A stretch of 6,533 nt of DNA from a bacterium (GTDB taxonomy: Bacteria; Bacillota_I; Bacilli_A; RF39; UBA660), in the NCBI GenBank assembly GCA_019421005.1, contig JAHZGA010000036.1, positions 1 to 6,533 on the forward strand, read 5' to 3'. The notes under the pieces are model-generated. The model did no database searches. It was not told where the DNA came from and worked only from the letters and a program-made list of their open reading frames with translations. Below, in pieces: positions 1 to 6,261 of this stretch. Made by a program: the position numbers and the translations under genes. Positions within the stretch are counted from its first letter, which is position 1, and each line of letters begins with the position of its first letter.

Positions 1-26
1 ATGTCGAAAATTCCGACATTCTTTTT
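1..26. terminator. Hairpin terminator at the left edge, downstream of ileS
   Basis: Arms ATGTCG (1-6) and CGACAT (14-19) form a 6-bp stem around a 7-base loop that can partly pair (AA with TT). On the plus strand the hairpin is followed by TCTTTTT (20-26). On the minus strand the same bases give an A-run before the stem, and the 3' side leaves the window just 5 bases after the ileS stop region, so the U-tract for ileS cannot be seen. The layout suits a bidirectional terminator shared with a convergent gene beyond the left edge. That second gene is inference. Confidence 0.6.
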
Positions 27-30
27 AAAA

Positions 31-2745
31 TCACTCTTTTACAACGTCATCACAACGTTTACAAATATTTCCAACCATTTCTTCTTCATTATAATAGTTC
101 CAACATCTCTCACATTTAGAACCTTCAAACTTTTCAACTTTAACTTCACATACATTATATTTAGTTAACGTTTCTTCTGTAAGAATAACATCAGAAACAA
201 TTAAAAGTTGTTTTAAGTTCAAATCAGAAATAGCAGTTTTATACTCATCTGTTACTTTTAAATAAACTCTAGCTTCTAAACCTTTCCCTATTTCCTTTTC
301 ATTACGAGCATTTTCTAAAGCTTTATAAACATCATCTTTTATTTCAAAAAATTTATTCCATTTATTTAAAATTTCTTCACTGTCTTTTATTTCTTTTACT
401 TTAGGATTATCCTCTAAATGAACACTATCTTTATTTTCTTTCAACCTTTTATAAACCTCTTCACTAGTATAAGGTAAAATAGGCGCTAATAAGATAGATA
501 AAGTTTTAACATTTTCATAAAGAACTGTTTGAACGCTTCTTCGTTTTAAACTATCATTTTTTTCAATATACAAGATATCTTTAGTAAAATCTAAATAAAA
601 GTTAGATAAAGTAAAATTAATATAGTTATTAACTGTTTTATAAACTTCTTGGAAATTATAATTTTCATAAGCATCTTTAATTGCTTTAACAGTTTCATTT
701 AATTTAACTATCATATATTTATCATATTCAGGCATATCTTTATAATCTATTTTATTTGATGGTTCAAAATCAAATAAGTTACCTAACATAAAACGATAAG
801 TATTTCTTATTTTACGATAACTTTCGCCTACTTGTTTTATTAATTCATCACTAAAACGTATATCTTCAGTATAATCAACACTTGAAATTAATAATCTAAG
901 TACATCTGCACCTTGACTTCTAACTATTTTTAAAGGATCTAATGTATTTCCTAAACTTTTACTCATTTTATTACCGTTACCATCTAATGAGAAACCATGA
1001 GATAATACTTGTTTATAAGGAGCAGTTCCGTGAACAGCAACACCAGTAATTAATGATGAATTAAACCATCCACGATATTGATCAGATCCTTCTAAATACA
1101 TATCACATGGATAATCTAATCCTCTTTGCAATAAAACCGCTGTATGACTAGAACCTGAATCAAACCAAACATCCATAATATCTTCTTCTTTAGTAAAATT
1201 TCCATTTGGACTTTTTTCATTAGTATATCCCTCTGGTAATAATTCTTTAGCAGATTTTAAAAACCAAATATTAGAACCATGTTCTCTAAAAAGATTAGCA
1301 ACATGCATCATTACATCATAATCAACTATTGGACTGTTATCCTCATTATAGAAAATTGGAATAGGTACTCCCCAAACTCTTTGACGAGAAATACACCAAT
1401 CACCACGATCTTTAATCATATTATATAATCTTGTTTTTCCCCAACTTGGATGCCATTTAACATTAGATTCTATTTCTTTTAAAATATCATCCCTAACTTT
1501 ATCAATAGAACAAAACCATTGAGAAGTTGCTTTATAAATAACTGGTTTTTTAGTACGCCAGTCATGAGGATATTGGTGATTAATAAATTTAAGTTTTAAT
1601 AATACACCTAATTCATCTAATTTTTTAGTTACCTCTTTATTAGCATCTTCAAAATATAATCCTTTAAATTCACCTGATTGTTCATTTAAAATTCCTTGAT
1701 TGTCAACACCATCTACCATTTCTAAATCATAGTCTTTACCGATGATAAAATCTTCAGTACCATAACTTGGTGCGATATGAACTAATCCAGTACCACTATC
1801 TAAAGATACATGAAATCCTAATACAACTGGGCTAATTCTATCCATAAAAACATGTTTATATTTAATACCTTCTATATTTTTACCATTAATTTCACTTAAA
1901 ATTTGATAATTATCCCATTCAAAATCTAGCGCGAGTGATGGTAATAAATCTTTGGAAACAATGTATTTTTTATCATTAACTAAAACTCTAGCATAAGTAA
2001 AATTCTCACCCACTGCTATAGCTGTATTACCTGGTAAAGTCCATGGTGTTGTTGTCCAAATTACTAAATTATCATTTTTCTCAATATAATCATTACCTTC
2101 AACAACTTCAAATGCAACAAAAATTGATGGGTCTTTGCGATCTTTATATTCAATTTCAGCTTCAGCTAATGCTGATTCAGAAGATGGCGACCAATAAACT
2201 GGTTTTAAGCCTTTAAAAACAAGTCCTTTTTGAGCCATTTTAGCAAATACTTCTATTTGTTTAGCTTCATATTCCTTTTGATAAGTTATATAAGGATTTT
2301 TCCAATCAGCTATGACATTCAATGATTTAAAATCTTCCCTTTGTTTATTAACTTGTTTAGTAGCATAATCATAACATAATTTACGAAAATCAGCTTTAGA
2401 CATTTCTTTACGATTTACCCCACTATTAGTTACAGCTGTTTCAATTGGTAAACCATGAGTATCCCAACCAGGAATATATGTTACTTTATACCCTTCTAAC
2501 ATTTTATATCTATTGATAAAATCTTTTAAAACTTTATTCAAAGCATGACCAATATGGATATTTCCATTAGCGTATGGTGGGCCATCATGAATAACAAATG
2601 GTTTTCCATCTTTATTTTTTTCTAAAATTTGATTATATAAATCCATTTTCTCCCATGCTTTTCTTTGTAAAATTTCATTTTCAGGTAAATTACCTCTCAT
2701 TTTAAAATCAGTTTCTGGCATTAATAATGTTTCTTTATAATCCAT
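31..2745 (-). CDS. ileS: Isoleucyl-tRNA synthetase (IleRS)
   Basis: This cytoplasmic class I synthetase charges tRNA-Ile with isoleucine and edits misactivated valine. The 904-residue protein has the normal full length. Visible motifs, in order: HIGH at residues 64-67 (GNIHIGHALN), the CP1 editing domain at about 180-400 with the Thr-rich WTTTPWTLPGN (230-240) and HIAPSYGTEDF (323-333, the Asp at 332 matching the family's editing Asp), KMSKS at 593-597, an anticodon-binding helical region at about 640-800, and a C-terminal zinc finger with Cys878, Cys881, Cys895 and Cys898. The start at 2745 is chosen because an AAAAGGAG ribosome site lies just upstream. A longer frame opening at 2781 has no such site and would bury this one. 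The stop is TGA. The gene is last in the sepF-divIVA-ileS cluster, and a T-box leader directly upstream implies control by uncharged tRNA-Ile. Confidence 0.98.
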   Translation of the reverse strand: MDYKETLLMPETDFKMRGNLPENEILQRKAWEKMDLYNQILEKNKDGKPFVIHDGPPYANGNIHIGHALNKVLKDFINRYKMLEGYKVTYIPGWDTHGLPIETAVTNSGVNRKEMSKADFRKLCYDYATKQVNKQREDFKSLNVIADWKNPYITYQKEYEAKQIEVFAKMAQKGLVFKGLKPVYWSPSSESALAEAEIEYKDRKDPSIFVAFEVVEGNDYIEKNDNLVIWTTTPWTLPGNTAIAVGENFTYARVLVNDKKYIVSKDLLPSLALDFEWDNYQILSEINGKNIEGIKYKHVFMDRISPVVLGFHVSLDSGTGLVHIAPSYGTEDFIIGKDYDLEMVDGVDNQGILNEQSGEFKGLYFEDANKEVTKKLDELGVLLKLKFINHQYPHDWRTKKPVIYKATSQWFCSIDKVRDDILKEIESNVKWHPSWGKTRLYNMIKDRGDWCISRQRVWGVPIPIFYNEDNSPIVDYDVMMHVANLFREHGSNIWFLKSAKELLPEGYTNEKSPNGNFTKEEDIMDVWFDSGSSHTAVLLQRGLDYPCDMYLEGSDQYRGWFNSSLITGVAVHGTAPYKQVLSHGFSLDGNGNKMSKSLGNTLDPLKIVRSQGADVLRLLISSVDYTEDIRFSDELIKQVGESYRKIRNTYRFMLGNLFDFEPSNKIDYKDMPEYDKYMIVKLNETVKAIKDAYENYNFQEVYKTVNNYINFTLSNFYLDFTKDILYIEKNDSLKRRSVQTVLYENVKTLSILLAPILPYTSEEVYKRLKENKDSVHLEDNPKVKEIKDSEEILNKWNKFFEIKDDVYKALENARNEKEIGKGLEARVYLKVTDEYKTAISDLNLKQLLIVSDVILTEETLTKYNVCEVKVEKFEGSKCERCWNYYNEEEMVGNICKRCDDVVKE

Positions 2746-2751
2746 AATTAC

Positions 2752-2760
2752 ACTCCTTTT
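2752..2760 (-). promoter_or_regulatory. Ribosome binding site of ileS (decides the start)
   Basis: The minus strand reads AAAAGGAGT, six bases before the ATG at 2745-2743. It supports the MDYKETLL start over the upstream in-frame ATG at 2781-2779, which lies outside this site and has no Shine-Dalgarno sequence of its own. Confidence 0.85.
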
Positions 2761-2789
2761 TTTATCTTTATATAATATCATAGGTTTTT

Positions 2790-2845
2790 AAAATAGTAAA
2801 GTAAATAACGAAAAAAAGTATCACTTTTAAGGACGAGTTATTTAC
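2790..2845 (-). terminator. Regulatory terminator of the ileS T-box
   Basis: On the minus strand GTAAATAAC (2845-2837) pairs perfectly with GTTATTTAC (2809-2801). An inner helix AAAAGT/ACTTTT closes on a GAT loop. The 5' arm and the CGTCCTT that follows it are part of the antiterminator, so the two folds exclude each other. The U-tract is interrupted (TTTACTATTTT) and the outer stem has only two G-C pairs, so termination may be leaky or helped by the inner poly-U stretch. Confidence 0.75.
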
Positions 2846-3004
2846 CCGCGGTACCACCTTATTTCATAAATACTTTATACACTTTTAAACTATAACGCGT
2901 TACCTAAAACATCCAAAATGATCCGTATATTTATTGTTTATTAGTTTCCACCTACCACTAACTCTCTATTAAACATTTTAAATATACCGTTTTCTTCAAC
3001 TGTT
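2790..3004 (-). promoter_or_regulatory. T-box riboswitch leader of ileS (tRNA-Ile sensing)
   Basis: This leader RNA reads tRNA charging: uncharged tRNA-Ile stabilises an antiterminator and lets transcription enter ileS. The T-box AAGGTGGTACCGCG lies at 2860-2847 (minus strand). Its AAGG can pair with CCTT at 2830-2827, and GCG with CGT just before that, giving the standard bulged antiterminator. The bulge UGGU would pair with an ACCA end, and tRNA-Ile carries discriminator A, so this agrees. Stem I is marked by AGAGAG (2967-2962) and the apical GTGGTAGGTGGAAA region closed by TTAG/CTAA. GTATATTT and AAATATAC pair as a stem. The likely specifier is ATC (Ile) at 2922-2920, followed by A as usual. 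The competing terminator is at 2801-2845. The 5' boundary is approximate, because the element begins within a few bases of the divIVA stop codon. Confidence 0.93.
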
Positions 3005-3454
3005 TTATAATTCTATTTTATCAATATCTCCAACCATTTCTAATTGGGCTTCTATGATATTTTTTAATCTTTTCTTAAATACATAAATATTTTTTGATAA
3101 ATTATTAGCTTCATTTTCTGTTTTTTCTGCTCTTATCAAAGCCTCATTAACAATTCTATTGGCATTTTTTTTAGCTTCATCTATAATCATTTCTGATTCA
3201 CGATGAGCATTAACTTTCATTTGATCGGTAGTTTTTTGAGCCATCATTATAGCTCGATTTAAAGTACCTTCGATATTTTCATAATGATCAATTTTATCTT
3301 TTAAAGCAGTATTTTCTTGTTCTAATTTTTCAATTTTTTCTACATACTTATTATTTTCATTGACCATTTCTTCAACTTGATTAATTATTTTATCTAAAAA
3401 TTTATTAACTTCATCGGGGTCATAACCTCGAAGAGTTCGATTAAATTTTTCCAT
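3005..3454 (-). CDS. divIVA: DivIVA-family pole/septum protein with short N-terminus
   Basis: DivIVA proteins bind negatively curved membrane at poles and septa and recruit division, wall-growth or chromosome-anchoring partners. This 149-residue protein has the N-terminal signature LRGYDPDEVNKFL (8-20), a coiled coil at about 22-62, then a helical segment rich in Ala, Glu and Lys (about 63-120, with ESEMIIDEAKKNANRIV) and the family's FKKRLKNIIEAQLE end motif (126-139). Length and the C-terminal domain favour DivIVA over the shorter GpsB. The ATG at 3454 is preceded by AGGTGA at good spacing. A GTG three codons earlier is possible, but an in-frame TAG sits directly before it, so no longer N-terminus exists. 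The usual LTPxDI segment is therefore missing, and the membrane-inserting Phe-Arg pair of the family is Leu8-Arg9 here. It lies 27 bases after sepF, in the same transcript. Confidence 0.93.
   Translation of the reverse strand: MEKFNRTLRGYDPDEVNKFLDKIINQVEEMVNENNKYVEKIEKLEQENTALKDKIDHYENIEGTLNRAIMMAQKTTDQMKVNAHRESEMIIDEAKKNANRIVNEALIRAEKTENEANNLSKNIYVFKKRLKNIIEAQLEMVGDIDKIEL
3015..3043 (-). promoter_or_regulatory. Candidate internal promoter for the T-box/ileS unit
   Basis: The last codons of divIVA contain TGATAAAAT (3023-3015), an extended -10 of the form TGnTAnnnT. TTAGAA, at 17-base spacing (3043-3038), is a weak -35. Predicted initiation near 3008 would begin the RNA almost exactly where the T-box leader begins. 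The same nine bases occur in front of sepF. AT-rich DNA makes chance matches common, so this remains tentative. Confidence 0.35.
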
Positions 3455-3459
3455 CTTTC

Positions 3460-3465
3460 TCACCT
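3460..3465 (-). promoter_or_regulatory. Ribosome binding site of divIVA (decides the start)
   Basis: AGGTGA lies five bases before the ATG at 3454-3452. The only in-frame alternative, GTG at 3463-3461, is part of this site and directly follows an in-frame TAG (3466-3464). The ATG is therefore the likelier start, and the difference is only three residues. Confidence 0.65.
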
Positions 3466-3481
3466 ACCTGAACGTTAATGC

Positions 3482-3895
3482 TTACCATTCAATATTTATA
3501 TCATCATTATCATGAATATCTTTGCCTTCAGTTTCATCAGTTATTTTTCCTTGAACATTTACATTGTTAGGAGTACATAAGAATATTCCTCCACCTATTT
3601 TTTGAATATCTCCTCCCATAGCATAAATTGTTCCACTTAAAAAGTCAACAATTCTTTTAGCTTGATCGGATGTAACTCTTTTCAAGTTAACAACTACTGT
3701 ATTTCTTTTTCTCAAATGATCTGCTATTTGCTGTGATTCTGAATAGGCACGTGGTTCAAGTAAAATCATCTTACTTGTTCCATCTTCATTAATAGCTTCT
3801 TCAGGCTTTATATTATAATATTCGTTTCCAACACCATTATTAGTAAAAATATCATCTTCTTCGGATGAAAACCACTTTTTTATATTTACCGCCAT
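3482..3895 (-). CDS. sepF: Cell division protein SepF
   Basis: SepF anchors and bundles FtsZ at the division site: an N-terminal amphipathic helix binds membrane, and the C-terminal domain polymerises and binds the FtsZ tail. The 137-residue protein has a short basic/hydrophobic start (MAVNIKKWF), an acidic linker (11-40), and the full SepF core at about 42-117, with EPRAYSESQQIADHLRKR, VVVNLKRV, AKRIVDFLSGTIYAMGG and a GGGIFLCTPNNVNVQG end. A further acidic tail of about 20 residues (118-137, ending DDINIEW) follows. The ATG at 3895 has a strong GAGGAGG ribosome site. It is the first gene of the cluster and has a candidate promoter just upstream. ylmG and ylmH, often found between sepF and divIVA, are not present. 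Confidence 0.96.
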   Translation of the reverse strand: MAVNIKKWFSSEEDDIFTNNGVGNEYYNIKPEEAINEDGTSKMILLEPRAYSESQQIADHLRKRNTVVVNLKRVTSDQAKRIVDFLSGTIYAMGGDIQKIGGGIFLCTPNNVNVQGKITDETEGKDIHDNDDINIEW

Positions 3896-3931
3896 TTTAT
3901 TCCTCCTCTAGTACTATCTTCACTACTATTC

Positions 3932-3940
3932 ATTTTATCA
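3932..3940 (-). promoter_or_regulatory. Candidate sepF promoter (extended -10)
   Basis: TGATAAAAT (3940-3932) fits an extended -10 element. The -35 region at 17-base spacing (TTTTCT) is poor and falls inside the terminator of the upstream aminopeptidase gene. The overlapping TATGAT (3942-3937) is an alternative -10. Initiation near 3925 would leave a leader of about 30 bases containing only the ribosome site. The terminator upstream makes a separate sepF promoter necessary. Confidence 0.5.
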
Positions 3941-3946
3941 TAGATT

Positions 3947-3980
3947 AAATAAAAAGAAAATAATTTTTTAACTATTTTCT
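3947..3980 (-). terminator. Terminator of the M18 aminopeptidase gene
   Basis: AGAAAATAGTT (3980-3970) pairs with AATTATTTTCT (3965-3955), 11 pairs with one G-U, closing on an AAAA loop and followed by TTTTATTT. The plus strand also has a long T-run after the same hairpin, so it could work in both directions, although no plus-strand gene is present. It starts about 18 bases after the aminopeptidase stop codon. Confidence 0.75.
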
Positions 3981-3998
3981 ATTTTTTTTTGTAAAATT

Positions 3999-5369
3999 TT
4001 ATTTCATTTTATTTAAAAATATTTGATAAGCTTGGTATGCCTCATATAAATCAGCCTTACTTGAAACCTCATAAGGAGCATGCATACTTAAGATAGAAAC
4101 GCCACAATCAACAACTTCCATGTTATAATTTGATAACATATAAGCAATTGTTCCTCCTCCACCTAAATCAACCTTACCTAATTCAGCCATTTGATAAGTA
4201 ATATTATCTTCATCCAAAATTTTTCTTAATTTAGCAATATATTCAGCATTGGCATCACTTGAACCACTTTTTCCCCGCACTCCTGTATATTTATTGAAAA
4301 CTACACCCTTATTTAAATAAGAAGCATTTTTCTTTTCCATAGTGTTTTCATATAAAGGATCATATCCTGCATTTACATCACTTGATAATACTTTAGAATT
4401 ATTTAAACATCTTTTAATATTGATAATTGTACATTTATTTTGAAGTTCTAGTAAATAGGCAACGGTATCATGAAAAAATGTTGATTGCATTCCTGTTGCG
4501 CCATAACTTCCTATTTCTTCTTTATCTACTAATAAACAAGCGGATGTTCTTTCAGGATTTTCTATATTTAAAATAGCTTTAAAAGAAGCATAAGCACATA
4601 TTCTATCATCTTGTCCATAACCTATTATCATACTTCTATCTAACCCAAAATCTCTAGCTTTAAAAGCAGGAACAATTTCTATTTCAGCTGATAAAAAATC
4701 TTTTTCTTCAAAATCATATTGTTCTTTTAAAATATTTATTATATAAGTTTTAACTTTGCTATCTTCTTTTCCTATTTTGTTAGGTATACTACCAATTAAA
4801 ACATCCATAGCTTCACCATCAATAAATTCATTAGCAAGTTTTTTTAATTGTTCACTAGCTAAATGAGGAAGTAAATCAGTAATTCCTACTACTGGATCAG
4901 TTTCATTTTCTCCTATTCTTAATTCAATTTTTGTTCCATCTTTTTTAACTACAACACCATGAATAGATAATGGAATTGTAAGCCATTGATATTTTTTTAT
5001 TCCTCCATAATAATGGGTATCTAAATAGCAAAATTGTTCGTTTTCATAAACTGGATTAGGTTTCAAATCTAATCTTGGTGAATCTATATGTGCACCTAAC
5101 ACATTCATTCCCTCTTCTAAATTTTTTCCTATTACAAATAAAGCAATTGATTTATTCATATTTACCTTATAAACTTTATCACCAGGTTTTAAAGAATTTA
5201 ATTCATCTATACTACAAAATCCATGATTTCTAGCTTGTTTAATAAATTCTTTAATACATTCTCTTTCTATTTTACAATTTGAAATAAATTCTTGAGATTC
5301 ACGTGCTAAAAGAAAAATATCTTTTTGTTTTTGTTCATCATATTTTAACCATAAATTTTCATTATTCAT
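3999..5369 (-). CDS. apeA: M18 family metallo-aminopeptidase
   Basis: M18 enzymes are cytosolic, two-metal aminopeptidases, often dodecameric, that remove N-terminal residues from peptides and help recycle them. The 456-residue protein is full length. The co-catalytic metal site is complete: His94 (GAHIDSPRLDLKP), Asp254/255 (GYGQDDRICAY), Glu284-Glu285 (VDKEEIGSYGATG, general base plus ligand), Asp331 (SSDVNAGYDP) and His430 (MHAPYEVSSK). The family's TDLLPHLA segment (164-171) lies in the inserted dimerisation domain (about 105-240). The FGLDRS...GYGQDDR block favours the bacterial aminopeptidase-1 (ApeA) subgroup over the eukaryotic-like M18 type. The ATG at 5369 has an AGGAGA site six bases upstream. 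The gene appears to be a single unit with its own promoter and terminator, and nothing in its neighbours suggests a special substrate. There is no signal peptide. Confidence 0.93.
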   Translation of the reverse strand: MNNENLWLKYDEQKQKDIFLLARESQEFISNCKIERECIKEFIKQARNHGFCSIDELNSLKPGDKVYKVNMNKSIALFVIGKNLEEGMNVLGAHIDSPRLDLKPNPVYENEQFCYLDTHYYGGIKKYQWLTIPLSIHGVVVKKDGTKIELRIGENETDPVVGITDLLPHLASEQLKKLANEFIDGEAMDVLIGSIPNKIGKEDSKVKTYIINILKEQYDFEEKDFLSAEIEIVPAFKARDFGLDRSMIIGYGQDDRICAYASFKAILNIENPERTSACLLVDKEEIGSYGATGMQSTFFHDTVAYLLELQNKCTIINIKRCLNNSKVLSSDVNAGYDPLYENTMEKKNASYLNKGVVFNKYTGVRGKSGSSDANAEYIAKLRKILDEDNITYQMAELGKVDLGGGGTIAYMLSNYNMEVVDCGVSILSMHAPYEVSSKADLYEAYQAYQIFLNKMK

Positions 5370-5392
5370 TTTTAATCTCCTATTCTATTAAT

Positions 5393-5421
5393 AGTATATC
5401 ACATTTTTTAATAAATTATAA
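5393..5421 (-). promoter_or_regulatory. Promoter of the M18 aminopeptidase gene
   Basis: The -10 is TATACT (5398-5393) with an upstream TGA giving an extended -10 (TGnTATACT). TTATAA (5421-5416) lies 17 bases upstream as a 4/6 match to the -35. Initiation near 5386 would leave a leader of about 17 bases that includes the AGGAGA ribosome site. The -35 directly follows the terminator of the permease gene. Confidence 0.6.
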
Positions 5422-5460
5422 ATTAAAAAGACTATTAACAAAATTTACGTTGTTAATAGT
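5421..5460 (-). terminator. Terminator of the ABC transporter operon
   Basis: Perfect 11-bp arms ACTATTAACAA (5460-5450 on the minus strand) and TTGTTAATAGT (5441-5431) surround an 8-base loop. CTTTTTAATT follows immediately. The hairpin lies 15 bases after the permease stop codon and separates this unit from the aminopeptidase gene. Confidence 0.85.
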
Positions 5461-5475
5461 TATAAATTAATAATT

Positions 5476-6261
5476 CTAAAAAACATTTACACCTTGTTCT
5501 AGTTGTTTTTTACCAATAAAATAATAAATAATATTAAATACTAGATATATAACTATTCCTAAAATCATTACCTTTTTAATTGCTGTAACACTTATAACTG
5601 ATGATTTAAATACTTCTAGTACATCTATATCAATATAACCAAATAAATATATTAAAATTAAAATTATACCTTGCGTTAATAAATAACTTATTACACTTAT
5701 TATAATGGTTTTAGCCATTCTATTTTTATTAGATTTATGACCTATAATAATTCCAACATATCCAATTAACAAAGCTAAAACAATTTCTAAAAAGAAAACT
5801 AATGAAATTACTAGAATTAATTTAATAATAGTTGTATCTAATGTATTAGCAGTAAATTCTAAAGATGTTTTTAAAAACTCTAAATTTTCTTTAGAATAAT
5901 AACATATAAATAAACAAACAACAGCAACTAAAATAGTTGTAAATGATGTTATAAGTGCGGATAAAACTTTTGATAAATAAATATCTTTTTTTGCTACTGG
6001 TAAGGTATGTGTTAAATAGGATTCATCTTTATAAATATTTCTTATAAATCTAACCCATGATCTCATTAAACAATTTATCAAACAACTTACTATCATTGAA
6101 ATTGCAATTCCAGCTGATATTTTATTTAAAATATTAAATACAAATGAATCATTAATTAAGAATAATCTAGTTAAAAGAGAAAATATTAAAGATAAAACAT
6201 AAAAAACAACAATAACTTTATAAATCCACTTTAAATCATATTTTAATAATTTACCTAACAT
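5476..6261 (-). CDS. ABC-2 type transporter permease, six transmembrane helices
   Basis: This is a 261-residue integral membrane protein, probably the membrane subunit of an ABC exporter paired with the overlapping ATPase gene. It opens with MLGKLLKYDLKWIYK, as in many Firmicute ABC-2 permeases. Hydrophobic segments lie at about 14-36, 47-68, 98-121, 145-174, 183-207 and 230-250. Between helices 2 and 3 is a cytoplasmic YKDESYLTHTLPVAKKDIYLSK stretch (77-98), typical of these permeases and a likely contact with the ATPase. The start ATG (6261-6259) overlaps the ATPase stop (6257-6255) as ATGTTAG. The AGGAGG ribosome site lies inside the ATPase gene, so translation is probably coupled. The stop is TAG. 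The substrate cannot be read from sequence; relatives act in peptide-antibiotic resistance or envelope stress, but that is family knowledge only. Confidence 0.85.
   Translation of the reverse strand: MLGKLLKYDLKWIYKVIVVFYVLSLIFSLLTRLFLINDSFVFNILNKISAGIAISMIVSCLINCLMRSWVRFIRNIYKDESYLTHTLPVAKKDIYLSKVLSALITSFTTILVAVVCLFICYYSKENLEFLKTSLEFTANTLDTTIIKLILVISLVFFLEIVLALLIGYVGIIIGHKSNKNRMAKTIIISVISYLLTQGIILILIYLFGYIDIDVLEVFKSSVISVTAIKKVMILGIVIYLVFNIIYYFIGKKQLEQGVNVF

Noticed and set aside
25..33. Mycoplasma-type code with TGA as Trp at the end of ileS
   Set aside because: Read-through would add only Trp-Phe before TAA, so this stop alone is uninformative. However, Trp codons that I checked are TGG and no gene contains an internal TGA.
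2746..2781. Twelve extra N-terminal residues on IleRS (start at 2781)
   Set aside because: The ATG at 2781 has no ribosome site, the extra residues do not resemble the IleRS N-terminus, and the strong AAAAGGAG lies between it and the ATG at 2745.
3455..3463. GTG start giving divIVA three more residues
   Set aside because: This GTG forms part of the AGGTGA site that serves the ATG at 3454, and it directly follows an in-frame TAG.
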